A stretch of 64,000 nt of DNA from Pyricularia pennisetigena (taxonomy: Eukaryota; Ascomycota; Sordariomycetes; Magnaporthales; Pyriculariaceae): the NCBI RefSeq assembly GCF_004337985.1, contig NC_043741.1, positions 1,864,269 to 1,928,268 of the forward strand. Reading direction: 5' to 3'. How positions within the stretch are numbered: position 1 is the first letter of the stretch; each line of letters starts with the position of its first letter. This document shows positions 13,548-24,166 of this stretch, piece after piece. The position numbers and the translations under genes were made by a program. The notes under the pieces are model-generated. The model did not search any database. It saw nothing but the letters and a program-made list of their open reading frames with translations, and had not been told where the DNA came from.

Positions 13548-14224
13548 CGTACATGTATGCGTACAAACAACCAATACACACTGTAAAAATCAGGACGTCG
13601 ATTCCAAGGCCGTACGAGTCGGGAAGCCTGTGGCAGGCGGCAGAGATGCGAGAAAAGAAAACACAATAGCAAGCAGGCACAGGGGTGGCTTCTCGAAACC
13701 CTTAGAGAGGCGGCACGCCGATGTCATAATCAGATGGGAAACCACCATGTTTAGCGATTTGGTAAGGAAAACATTCTTTGTAATCAACCTGATCTGCCAC
13801 GAATCATTTTAGGTCTGGAATGATGGTACCCAAGTCAAGAAGAGCAGATTCCTGATCAAACATGGATCCAGCATGGGACCAGAAAAAGGGGGGGTAGAGC
13901 AACAGGGCCAACAGGCAAAGTCAACAACCATAGTTTAGTTCACGAGGCAGGGCTTCATAATGCAGAAGACAAAAAGGGTGAATCTATTATATAGAAGTAA
14001 AGTAAGACAACAGCAATTGCTCCATGCAATCGACGGGCACTCCAAGCAGAGGCTCCGACCTCAAAATGATCAACGATGGACAAAACCAGGTCCCACTGTA
14101 AAAAAGTGATATATCCAATGTAAATGGCGCTACAACTCTGCGCACCTGCTCTTGGGTGCTTACTCCCGGCTAGCTTGCGGGTCTGCCGAATCTCAGGGTA
14201 TCAAGTTGTCAAAATCCTCAAGAT
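10805..14224. other. Gene-poor region upstream of TUP1
   Basis: About 3.4 kb with no supportable gene. It must hold the TUP1 promoter and leader (A-rich interrupted run at 11060-11089). From about 11.7 to 13.4 kb the DNA is visibly richer in A+T and TA steps than the coding regions. There is an AC dinucleotide microsatellite at 13499-13544. The right end is the 3' flank of the repeat-precursor gene. Confidence 0.6.
13499..13544. repeat. AC dinucleotide microsatellite, 23 units
   Basis: A perfect run of 23 AC units. It lies in gene-free DNA. The surrounding open frames on both strands exist only because a dinucleotide repeat lacks stop codons; they are not genes. Confidence 0.97.
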
Positions 14225-15409
14225 TCAAGCCTCAACTGATTCCAAATCACGCTTGCCACCATTGCGGCCTTTGCCATTTTTCTTACCGGCGGGTCGGCCA
14301 GCATGGTGAGGCGCGCGGGCCTCGATTTCGTGTTCCTCTTCATCAGCCTCAACTGACTCCAAATCACGCTTGCGACCGTTGCGGCCTTTGCCACCTTTTT
14401 TACCAGCGGGTCGGCCAGCATGGTGAGGCGAACGGGTTTCGAGTTCGTTCTCCTCATCGTCATCGGCATCAGCCTCAATTGATTCCAAATCACGTTTGCG
14501 ACCATTGCGGCCTTTGCCACCTTTCTTACCAGCGGGTCGACCAGCATGGTGAGGCGAGCGAGTTTCGAGTTCGTGCTCTTCATCGTCATCGGCATCGGCT
14601 TCAACCTGGTTAAGGTCGCGTTTGCCACCGTTGCGGCCTTTGCCATTTTTCTTACCGGCGGGTCGACCAGCATGGTGAGGCGCGCGGGTTTCGAGTTCGT
14701 GCTCCTCATCGGCATCGGCATCGGCATCGGCTTCAACCTGGTTAAGGTCGCGTTTGCAACCATTGCGGCCTTTGCCAAATTTATTACCAGCGGGTCGACC
14801 AGCATGGTGAGGCGCGCGGGTTTCGAGTTCGTGCTCCTCATCGGCATCGGCATCGGCATCGGCTTCAACCTGGTTAAGGTCGCGTTTGCGACCATTGCGG
14901 CCTTTGCCACCTTTTTTACCAGCGGGTCGACCAGCATGGTGAGGCGAACGGGTTTCGAGTTCGTTCTCCTCATCGTCATCGGCATCAGCCTCAACTGATT
15001 CCAAATCACGCTTGCGACCATTGCGGCCTTTGCCACCTTTTTTACCAGCGGGTCGACCAGCATGGTGAGGCGCGCGGGTCTCGATCTTTGATGTGTCGAT
15101 CTACAGTAGGTTAGCCCAGCTCACACCAGACTAACCGGGAAACAGGTCTTCTTACCTCAGCCCGCGGCTCCACGGCCGGGAGTGCTAATGCTGATCCAGC
15201 AAGAGCAACTAGGGCACCCTGTATCAAGAGGAAGTGTCAGCGGAGTGCCATAGGCAGGAAAGTGGGAGGGACCATGATGGGACCATCGGATCTCAACGTA
15301 CAACATGGCGAGTAGCAAGGTTAGCGGGTCGGCCAAGGTCGAACCCGTTTACGGCAGAAGTGGCGGCCAGGCCAGTAAGCAAAAGCTTGACGAAAGATGG
15401 AGTATGCAT
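14225..15409 (-). CDS. Secreted Kex2-processed repeat precursor (candidate RiPP or peptide precursor)
   Basis: Three exons: 15409-15353, 15218-15156 and 15100-14225, all phase 0, encoding 331 residues. Exons 1 and 2 give a signal peptide (MHTPSFVKLLLTGLAATSAG then ALVALAGSALA), likely cut near residue 31. Exon 3 is almost wholly seven tandem units. Each contains an invariant PHHAGRPAG block, a basic GK-rich segment with GKGRNG, and a closing Lys-Arg, the Kex2 site. The ends of the units are at 15008, 14882, 14750, 14618, 14492, 14366 and 14249. Between each Lys-Arg and the next block is an acidic spacer starting DLESVEAD or DLNQVEAD, with Asp-Ala steps that could suit a Ste13-like dipeptidase. 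A short DLESVEA tail ends the protein. This architecture defines the Kex2-processed repeat (KEP) class, which includes pheromone, cyclic-peptide and structural precursors. The repeat has no Tyr or Trp, one Phe and one Cys (unit 3). A UstYa-family gene lies 3.6 kb away, divergent. The product is unknown. Confidence 0.78.
14249..15007 (-). repeat. Coding tandem repeat, units of 117-132 bp
   Basis: Six full units follow a partial first unit (15100-15008): 15007-14882 (126 bp), 14881-14750 (132), 14749-14618 (132), 14617-14492 (126), 14491-14366 (126) and 14365-14249 (117). All lengths are multiples of three. Length differences lie in the acidic spacer, chiefly in the number of Asp-Ala pairs. Two spacer types occur: DLES in the units at 15007, 14491 and 14365, and DLNQ in those at 14881, 14749 and 14617. 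The pattern suggests past unit duplication and exchange. Confidence 0.93.
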
Positions 15410-18400
15410 ATTGGCGGTAAAATGCTGGCCGGCAGCTGCTTATCAAGTGAAACTATAAAGAGGGGGGGTAAAAAAAGGGGGTGAACGAACGAAAGTGAAA
15501 TGAAGCAAAGAAGTCAAAAGAGACACCCTCGAAGCCTGCTGTAGAAGAGAATGAGGAGAATAGAGAAGATTGTTGGTGGACTGAGCAAGTTCGAGTCCTT
15601 TATAATAGTCTTGGCTCTGCGGAGGCACCAGCATGGGGCCGGCAGCCCTGCCCTCCCAATGGCAGACCTACGTCCACAAAGTTACCTCCCTCGTCCAGGT
15701 TGAGTCTTCGTTGACGGTCTCAGACGAAGATCTTTGACGCCTGCATCTGGTTTCGAGCCGTGCCACAGGACTTGGTCGTAGAAAAGGGGGTTGGTGGGGA
15801 CAAAGACAGTGGGCACATCCCGGATGCACTACAACTTCAGGAACGCCAGAATAAGCTAGGTATGGATTGTGGGTGGATGTATGGCAAGGGTACATGGTTC
15901 GCGTCAGCGGGACGACGAGCAACTGCTTGATTGGGTTCCACTGGTATCTCGTTGCTAAACGATGGGATAACTGGCAGGGGTCAGAAATCAATGGGAGGAT
16001 GTATTCCGGGTATAACGGCAGGGTGATGGTCGTTTGGCTCACTTGACAGCCTACGGTAGTGCCGTTACCACGAGGATGGACGTGTGAAACGGCATTTGAC
16101 CTGCAACTCCGGCCTGCTATAGCAAACCACACCCCAGGTGAAAGTGCTGCATATCGGAGCCTCATGAACACACCTTATGAGACTAGACAAGGCCGGCTTG
16201 TCTGGGAGGATTGGGTTGCAACTGGCAGATGCGGAGAGAGCCCGGGCTAAACAAAGAAAACATGGTAATACGCTACCTTTCTGTGAAAGCTTGCATTACT
16301 TACAATACATGTTGTTATCCGACGGAGAGATTGTTAGCAAAAGAAGATCCCAGAAGAATGACGTGGGGAAGAAGAAACAAGAGACGGAACTGGTAGCCCA
16401 CATCGCAAATGTTTGATAGATATTGACAAAAAAAAAAAAAAAAGAATCCCTTGTAGCGACAGTTCCAACGCCGGTAAGATGGACACCCGAATCAGCGGCA
16501 GGGAAGCCCCGAAACGACAAATTCAAGTAGTTTTATGGAGAATTCTCACGGTGAAAAAAGCTCCGTCAATTGGAGCAATTCCACCATAGAAGCACTGGTC
16601 CGATGCTTATTCTGATGATGCTTATTTTCGCCCCTTGGTTGGTCCCTCTCTAGCAAGGATAGTTGAGTTCGTTGCCAAGATGGTGCTTGCCGAATACCAC
16701 TCGGATTGAGGGCAGGGGGACGCTTGCGACTGAAACAATAGTCGCACATAAGACATGTCCACACCACCATCAATAGGTAGAAGCTGTAACGGTAAGACGG
16801 TGTACTGTAGATGTGTAGTCTGTATCTTGTTAGTCGTTCCTCGGACATATGCGGGTTCGCAAGGTGTCACTCAGGCAGCACAACAAAAGTGCATGACATG
16901 GGTCGCGTGCCACGCCAAGTGGGCGCCCTAGACATACCGCCAATCAGATGAAGAATCCACCGCATGATGCCAAGACTGAAACCAGCAGAAACCCCATAGT
17001 CTAGGCGATTAACCCTAGTAGGAGATCCTTGCCAAAAGTGGGACAGAGATGTCGTTTTAATGGGCTGGTAGCATATAAGGCACCAAAGTTATAGTGGATC
17101 CAGGGGGGGAATTTGATGGCAAGGCTTGCGAGGGTAGGCAGGCGAGCACGACTATTCTTGCCCTCTCGTCTGAATCCCACCAAAATGGAAACAGGCGCCG
17201 TGTCCCACTGTAATATTCCTCGCGACTTATAGAGGACCCCCTGGCGGTTGTCCAGACAAAAAAAAAAAAAAAACTGACAGCGGCCCAGTCGCAGCGATTT
17301 TCTTCCCACGGCGTTGGTAATGGATGTGCAACTCCGAAAATCATAGATCGAGGCTTGGCAAATGCTTACCTCCAAGCACCCACAAAAAACCCCCTTGTGC
17401 CTGACGCGCACCGAGCCTCAAACCTCCCTGCAGCCCATTCCCCTAGGGCTCAATTGTAGAGTACAGTATGCTTCTGATTATGGTTCTTTTGTATTTTTGG
17501 CCCCTTACGCACCTATAGTAATCTCGCTTGGGAACGACTATGCGGGATCAGACCGAACACAATCTTCGTGCTGGACGAATATTGGACCTCGCATAAAACG
17601 ACTCCATTGAAGGCAAGAAAAGCTAGCTGTTGTGTCTGCCTACCTACCTACATACCTTTTTGCCGACCTACTTACCTTAGGTAGATACGGAGGGTAGATT
17701 CCCGTCCCACCGATATGTACGAAATAGAGATTTTAGTCTGAATCTCGCCGTCTTGGTTGAGGCGCCTCCATCCACTCTAACACATTCACATAACGCTAGT
17801 GGGTATCAGAACTCCCTTTTGGGGGGACAGCCCCTTGAAAATTTTCCCACCTTCGTCTCATCTCGGTCCCCACATTAGCCAGTGCAGGTTACAATGTTCA
17901 ACTTTTCAAATTGCGAGGTTCTGGGCAGAAAGCAGATATAACTGTCCTCTATTGTCAAAAAAGAAGAAAGAAGAAAGGATGGTCTCGTATTAATGGTCGT
18001 AAATCACATCCTATCTAAGGCTCGTTGAATCATCGGCACTTGATCGCATTTAAAAATAAGGATGAGCATAAGGATAGAGTAATCATACATGGTACTTCCC
18101 GCCCGCCTGTCTCCTGACTAAATAATTTCAGATGCGAAGCTTGCCCAAATCAGCGAGAGCTGAGTCTTGGCACGAAACGCAGGCCTGTCTGCCTGTCTGT
18201 CACTAGATCACCGCCCAACCGTCCCGATCCTTGCAATGGATATCCATTTCTATTGTACCTACCTACTGTGCTTACTGTACCATGAACGACTTGGTGGTAG
18301 CGAAACGAGAATGATTCGCGTCCTCTTGCCCTCCTACCACCATCATCATGTTTCGATCGCTCTAGAGGCTGGAGCTTGTCTTGTCATGTCACTCGTGATC

Positions 18401-19014
18401 TGCGGACACTTGATGCGCTTCATGTGCATCAAGGCATCAGGGATCTAAAACTTGGTCTTTGTATACGTTCTACAAGTACTGTAAATCACAACCACCAGGG
18501 CTAGCAATGGCAGCTCGCAGTGTCTGTGAGTCAGCGCGCCAGTGTGAGGAAGCAAGCGAGTGAGCGAGCCTGGAACCCTGGCAAGTTGCAACCGCCCTTC
18601 GCTTCGCCATCCCTGCTCACCTCTTACATTTCATACAACGGTCTCTCATCCCTATTCGACCTGCACGATGATTCCGTTGTTATACCCGCAGTGCTAGCGC
18701 TTGGACCCGTTCATGGTAGTTGGCCCGCTACCTGGTTCTCTTCCTCTTACTTTTCCTTTCAACTTGCATCTTTACAGCTTCGTTCCTTGTCTGCAATCCT
18801 GCGGTTCAGTCTGTTTTTCCTACCCAGTAGCCTCGACCCTTCTTTGTTTTCTCTCCTTCTGGTCGCGTCTTGTTACATAGTCAGCGCCCGGAGCGCCGTT
18901 TATTCCTGATACAACCTCTTCTTCTGGTCTCTTGCTGTTATCATTTTCTAATTGCCCCTTGGGCGCTATTGCTAGCCATCTTCATACTTTATACATACAA
19001 GACCGATTGTCACC
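15410..19014. other. Gene-free region between the repeat precursor and the UstYa gene
   Basis: About 3.6 kb between two divergent genes, so it contains both promoters. I see no convincing gene. Homopolymers: A16 at 16428-16443 and A16 at 17258-17273. A cluster of CCTA/CTAC steps with a nearby TTAGGTAGA lies at about 17638-17690. The C+T-rich stretch at about 18590-18960 is probably the leader of the UstYa gene. Confidence 0.55.
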
Positions 19015-20001
19015 ATGTCCAAGGTCTATCATGCCGTGCCCTCTGATGAGGAACGAACCAGCGTAGACACAGAGAAGTCTATGTTGACTTTCAGGGGGGA
19101 GAGGGGATCTGTCGGCGGGATTTTGGAGAGAGCAAAGACACACTGGGCCTGGATCGGACATGCCATCTTGCTTTCAACATCCCTCACACTCTTTACATTA
19201 TCATTCTGCAGAAGAGGCACACAACTTACAGACCGCACAGTCACCGACAATTACTCGTCATATTGTACGCCGCCATCTCCCTTGCATGATTAAAAGGACA
19301 AGATGATGGACTCGACTGACAAAGCGCAGCACCGGTTGCCCCAATCGTCAAGTACGAAACTGTCCGATACAACCTCACACCAATCGTGGAAGGGCCATAC
19401 GTTGGGTACGGGCCAGAGGTTGACAAGGCCTGGGATCGCATCACATTGGACAGTAAGCACTCAATCTTGTACATTCCCCGGAGCATCGCATTTACATCAG
19501 TCTTTGCCCTGATACGATGCTTCCCCCCTTCGTTCGGTTGCGGATCAAGACTGACCCAACTGATTAGTTGGCGACACGTGGATGAGCGAGCAGGAAGTTA
19601 AACGCCTGGGGCTCCCGCTGGACTCACTCAAACTCAAGCACCCCAAGACCGGCAAGGAAGGCTATCGGGCGGCCGTCGAGGTCTTCCACCAGCTTCACTG
19701 CCTGAATTTGATCCGTCAGGCGATCTACAAAGACTATTACAAGGACCTGACGGGTGACGTGGGCGAGGCCGAGAGCAAGGAGGACCTCACAGGGCATGTC
19801 GACCACTGCATCGAGACGCTGCGGATGAACCTCATGTGCCAGAGTGACATTGGCATGTTCACATTCCGACTTTATCCCGAGTACGGCTATGCCGACGATG
19901 ACTATTGGCCTGACTTCAGCACACTACATACGTGTAGGAACTTTGAGGATATCAGAAAATGGGCGATTGATAATACGGCGGCCTGGGATCATAATGTATG
20001 A
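19015..20001 (+). CDS. UstYa/DUF3328-family membrane protein
   Basis: Three exons, 19015-19264, 19330-19452 and 19568-20001, encode 268 residues. A cytosolic N-terminal stretch is followed by one membrane helix at about residues 46-66 (WAWIGHAILLSTSLTLFTLS). The luminal part carries both family motifs: HQLHC at residues 165-169 and HVDHC at 201-205. Members of this family act in fungal RiPP pathways (ustiloxin, phomopsin, asperipin and victorin are examples), where they oxidise or cyclise the core peptide; the His/Cys motifs are thought to bind metal. The same family also occurs in clusters without a peptide precursor. Here the nearest candidate substrate is the divergent repeat precursor at 14.2-15.4 kb, and Erg3 lies downstream. 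Its length fits the family. The substrate is inference. Confidence 0.88.
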
Positions 20002-21352
20002 TTGGTCTATGAAGGTCGCAGCAGATTGGCAGATGAATAAACAATACAGATGAACCGAAATGCTATATATTTGTTCCAGAGAAGGTCGCCGACAAATTGC
20101 GGGTTTCCACCACATGATTGAAGGAGAAACCCCCCCCAGTAGTTGCGCTTAAATATTTTGTCGTCTTTAAATATTCATCCTTCTTTTGCTTGTTTATTCA
20201 ACTAACGTCACTGTTGAATTGAACCTCTCCAAGAACCAACACCAAGGACGCTAATTACCTGGTTGGCCAATTGAGTCGTCTGATCCAAGTCATCACTCCA
20301 ATCGGCGTCATAAGACAACAGACAAGGAAATGCTCCAACGCACCACTGCTCTTGGTTGGTGGGGTGGCCTGGTAGCCTTGCTGTATTGGGCATGTACAGC
20401 AAGTCAGCATCTGCACCTGCTCCGACAGCAATTACTTGGTACGGAGTAGGCTGCTTGTAAGGGCGAAAACACACCACTTTTCACCATCGCTTCATTGTAC
20501 ATCCGAACCTGGAGCCTGCATGTCTCAACCAATAGCATGACTCAAGCCCCACTTTCCAAGCCAGCGAGAAATTATCCACGACGATTCGTGGCGCAACTAG
20601 ACATGACGTTGGGTGACAATGCTGAGAAATATGGCCATCGGGATGTTCATGGAGCCCGGTTTGCCTGGTAAGGTTCCAGTGAGCAAATGAGGATCAAAGC
20701 CTACAGACCCCCACTGTGCCTGCGAATGCGGAGGGAATTGGTGTTATTTTTGTCAGGTCGGCTTCACCTGCGGGCTCTAATGAATATGTCAATATGCTTT
20801 TTTTGATCACCATAGATGCCTACAAAGCTGTTTGTGCCTCTTGGAAAAAAAAAAACTAAAGCTACGTGCCCGTACAATGTGACAAATATGCATACACTCT
20901 ACGGCACTTCTCAACAACTAAACTGAATCTGCATGTTGGCACCCGACCTCATCGACTCTTAGCTCTGCACCAACCCGAGGCGCCGACGAGATCCACACCG
21001 AAAGCAGGGGTCTCTCCCAACCTGCTTGTTATCTGATTTGACCCCCCGCCCCTCTTTGGGACATCCCCCGTTTTAATGTATTTTTTTTTTTGCCATTGAC
21101 AACAGAATTTAAAATTGACTGTTCGCCATTCCGCGTTGTCCATTAACCCGCCCCTTTCTCTGTTTTTCCGGGTCATTGGCGTTGCTGCACCTTTCGCTCT
21201 CTTTCCATCCCATATCGACAGCTTCTTTGTCTTATCTTTTTTTTTTTTTTTCTCTGTCTGTTGTAAGCTTTAGCAGCTATAAAGTTCTGTCTAACAACAA
21301 AGTTTGACGTAAAGACCGGCCGATTGTTCGGACCGCACCGCAATCGCCCATC
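20002..21352. other. Intergenic region before ERG3
   Basis: No gene seen in 1.35 kb. It holds the UstYa 3' UTR and the ERG3 promoter. A TACGGAGTA element lies at 20440-20448, and a T14 run lies at 21237-21250 in the ERG3 leader. Confidence 0.6.
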
Positions 21353-22540
21353 ATGGATATCGTTCTGGAAATCACAGACACGTTCCTATGGGACTACATG
21401 TATGCATTCGCCGCACCGGCCACCGCGCCCCCCTACGACTATCCCAACTTGTCAAATGGCACGGCCGTCGCGCACAACGGCTGGGAATACAAGCCCTCGA
21501 CTGCCTTCTTCTCCCTCGAGCCGTCGCAGGCTGCGTACCAGAGCGCCCTGCCGAGAGATAACATATACCGACAAGGTTTCTCTCTTTTTTTGATATACTG
21601 GTAGGTGTTCGGGCGATTGAGAACCCTAAGTCATTTTTTAAAAGGGGTTTGCGCAATCATAGTCGCAAACCGTTCCTTCAAAAGACATGTCAAGAGAAAG
21701 TTTGGGCCATCGAAAGAGTTCAGACGCTAACCTTAAATGTTTGCCGCTGTTAGGATATTCGGCCTCTTAGTCTACTACACCTTCGCGACGGCGTCGTACT
21801 TGTTCATTTTCGACAAGAAGCAAATGGAGCACCCCAAATTCCTCAAAAACCAGATCAAGCTCGAGATGCTACAGGCCAACAAGGCCTTCCCTGTCATGGC
21901 CCTATACACTGTGCCCATGATCCTCCTCGAGATCCGCGGCTACAGCAAGCTCTACGACTCTCTAGACGAGGCGCCGGCCTGGTGGTACAACTACCTCCAG
22001 TTCCCACTGTTTCTGCTGTTTACCGACTTCTGTATCTACTGGATCCACCGCTGGCTGCATGTACCCTTTATCTACAAGCGCCTGCACAAGCCTCACCACA
22101 AGTGGATCATGCCCACGCCGTTTGCCTCGCACGCCTTCCACCCGCTCGACGGCTACGCCCAGTCTTTCCCTTATCACCTCTTTCCCTTCATCTTCCCGCT
22201 GCAGAAGGTCGCCTACATCGTGCTCTTTGTCTTTATCAACATCTGGACCATCCTGATCCACGATGGCGAGTACGTAGCCAACAACCCCATCATTAACGGC
22301 GCCGCCTGCCACGCCGTCCACCATTTTGCCTTCAACTACAACTACGGTCAGTACACCACCCTGTGGGACCGCTTGGGTGGCAGCTACCGCGAGCCCGACT
22401 CGGATCTTTTCGACCCCAAGGCAAAGATGTCCAAGGAGCAGTGGAACAAGCAGGCCAAGGAGATGGAGACCTTGGTCAAGCAGCTCGAGGGCGATGATGA
22501 CCGCGTCTACGGCGCCGTCGGTGACAAGAAGACGAGGTAA
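21353..22540 (+). CDS. ERG3: Delta-7-sterol C-5 desaturase (Erg3)
   Basis: Two exons, 21353-21600 and 21754-22540, encode 344 residues; the intron has a GCTAAC branch site at 21726-21731. The protein has several membrane segments and the three histidine clusters of the fatty acid hydroxylase/sterol desaturase superfamily: HRWLH (181-185), HKPHH (194-198) and HAVHH (269-273), which bind the di-iron centre. The context IYWIHRWLHVPFIYKRLHKP and FNYNYGQYTTLWDRLGGSYR is typical of fungal C-5 sterol desaturases, which introduce the C5-C6 double bond of ergosterol in the endoplasmic reticulum. Filamentous fungi often have more than one ERG3 copy, so this could be a paralogue. Its position beside the UstYa gene does not by itself link it to peptide biosynthesis. 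Confidence 0.92.
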
Positions 22541-23773
22541 ACGACCAGTCACCTGGTGACACAACTAGCGGTGAATCATGGGCTGCACTCTCTCTTGAGA
22601 CCTTTTGGGTCGCTGAGATGATTGCACTTTACTCCTGTTGCCGCACTTTCTTTGATTTTCATGTACATAGAACGGTCCGTTGGCCTTTTTTTTTGTTGCC
22701 GAGTTCTTCTTTTTCTTCTCTTCTTTGCTCCAGCTTTTGGCCGTCTCTTCAGGGTATAGAATATTGCGAGAGCGAGCATTTCCTTTCTGGGGGTTGACAA
22801 AAAAGATCAGCTGCCGGCTGGAACTCATCAGCGTTAGACTGTTTGCCCGCCTGTGTTTTTTTTTTTTTCTTCTTTTCTCTGGTTCTTGTGGCCGGGAAGT
22901 ATTTTGGGTACAATATCTTTAATAATTTAATGACGAAGAAAAAAAAAAAGAAAAAGAAAATAAAACCATCAAGATTTCTTTTGGCGTATTCATCGGTTGT
23001 CACTTTTGCAAGGATGCAGGCGGGGAAATCTGGAACAAGTTCTGAAAGTAAAGGCGTGTCGCCTCGATATTGTTCAATACTGGTATCTTCTGGAATATAC
23101 AGACGCTAATATTAGGTCACACCTTCCCCCCCTTGTGTGTATGATAAATGAAGAGCGCAAATGTGGGAACAAAGGAAACAAAAAAAAAAGCTGTCATTCC
23201 GTTGAGCGCCCACGCCGACTGACCCCTGAACGAGCATTGCAACTCATCATGCTGGTTCGGTGGAGCTTGCCCAGATCCCTGGTATAATCAAGGGCAACGC
23301 CGGAAACGCCGGAAGCGAGAAGAGAATCATCCCCAAATGACGCCAAAGTTAGAGGAAATGAGGCCAAAGTAGGAAATCCTAAGAGAGGTATGCAGAGGAT
23401 CGAGACAAATGAAAATATAAATGAATGGCTCATATAGGAATTTCCGAGTATGTGCAAATTAGATGAGGCGCAGCCAGAGATTTCTCGATAAGCCGATATT
23501 GAGGAGATCGAGTGGACCCATATGTGGGCGGCAGCAACACTGCCTACACCTCCTATAGTGTACATAGCTGCCTTTCTTGCATGTAGCTTATATAGAGTTC
23601 GGCTGGGGTTGGGTAATGAGTGTCTCCCAGTTGTAGTCGTTTTGTTGAGGGTGGCCAGTGTGGAGAGGCTGGCAAAGAAGGCGATGAAGGATTTGAAGGT
23701 GGCTTTCGATATGTGCAACCTCCCCCGCTCGATCGGGAAGAGGTCGTCTCTTATGGTGGGGGTGAGATCTTGA
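22541..23773. other. Convergent intergenic region after ERG3
   Basis: Two 3' flanks. The stretch is rich in short T runs (22680-22900) and A runs (22935-22960). A 174-codon minus-strand open frame at 23194-23718 starts with TTG and has no recognisable domain, so I do not call it. Confidence 0.55.
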
Positions 23774-24166
23774 TTATGAGAAGCTCACAAATTTTGGGTC
23801 TCTCGGCCTCCCGTCCGGCCCGATCCCATTGTCACGGAAGCGGTTCTCCATGTAGACTTTCCTCGCCTCGTCGAACCGTAGCCTCCTCTGCTTCATGATG
23901 CGCAGAATCTCGGCCTTTGCCGCATCGTCCAGGCCGGCCCTTGCGTCGCCGTCATCGATGTTGCCAGTCAGGTCAAAGTTGGCCGAGGAGAGACCAGCCT
24001 CGGCGTCGTCTGAAAAAGATGTGCCCAGCTGGAGGCGCGAGTAGAAGTAGTTGCTGCCGGGAAGGTTAATGTCTCGCAGTTGTGACGTCCAGCGTGCACG
24101 CGAAAGGTAAAGGCCCGTACCGAGGACCATGACGAAGAGTATTGTGCTGTAGAAGAGGTAGGCCAT
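23774..24166 (-). CDS. Small single-pass membrane protein of unknown function
   Basis: A single exon of 130 residues. The start at 24166 is the ATG just before a clear N-terminal membrane helix (AYLFYSTILFVMVLGTGLYL); upstream in-frame sequence is Arg/Pro-rich and probably leader. After the helix comes an acidic stretch (DDAEAGLSSANFDL, then GDARAGLDDAAKAEI), a helical Arg-rich segment (ILRIMKQRRLRFDEARKVYM) and a C-terminal FRDNGIGPDGRPRDPKFVSF. The C-terminal block looks conserved and functional rather than random. I do not recognise a named family. The topology suggests a protein anchored in an organelle membrane with a short soluble tail. It is divergent from the eL28 gene, with about 0.9 kb between. 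Confidence 0.75.
   Translation of the reverse strand: MAYLFYSTILFVMVLGTGLYLSRARWTSQLRDINLPGSNYFYSRLQLGTSFSDDAEAGLSSANFDLTGNIDDGDARAGLDDAAKAEILRIMKQRRLRFDEARKVYMENRFRDNGIGPDGRPRDPKFVSFS

Noticed and set aside
13375..13812. A 145-codon plus-strand frame across the AC microsatellite, and matching minus-strand frames.
   Set aside because: Open only because of the dinucleotide repeat.
14218..15063. A 281-codon open frame on the minus strand in a second frame across the tandem repeat, and a 150-codon frame on the plus strand.
   Set aside because: They are open only because the repeat unit length is a multiple of three and lacks stops in those frames. They lack the signal peptide and splice continuity of the chosen frame.
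14225..15409. Alpha-pheromone precursor.
   Set aside because: Repeat architecture and Kex2 sites fit, but the units lack the short Trp/Cys-containing pheromone core of Sordariomycetes and are far too long and acidic/basic.
15668..16171. A 167-codon minus-strand frame between the repeat precursor and the UstYa gene.
   Set aside because: No domain, odd composition (many Pro, His, Cys, Arg) and no splice or start context; could not be linked to the peptide locus.
23194..23718. A 174-codon minus-strand frame.
   Set aside because: Starts with TTG, has no domain, and sits in a 3' flank between convergent genes.
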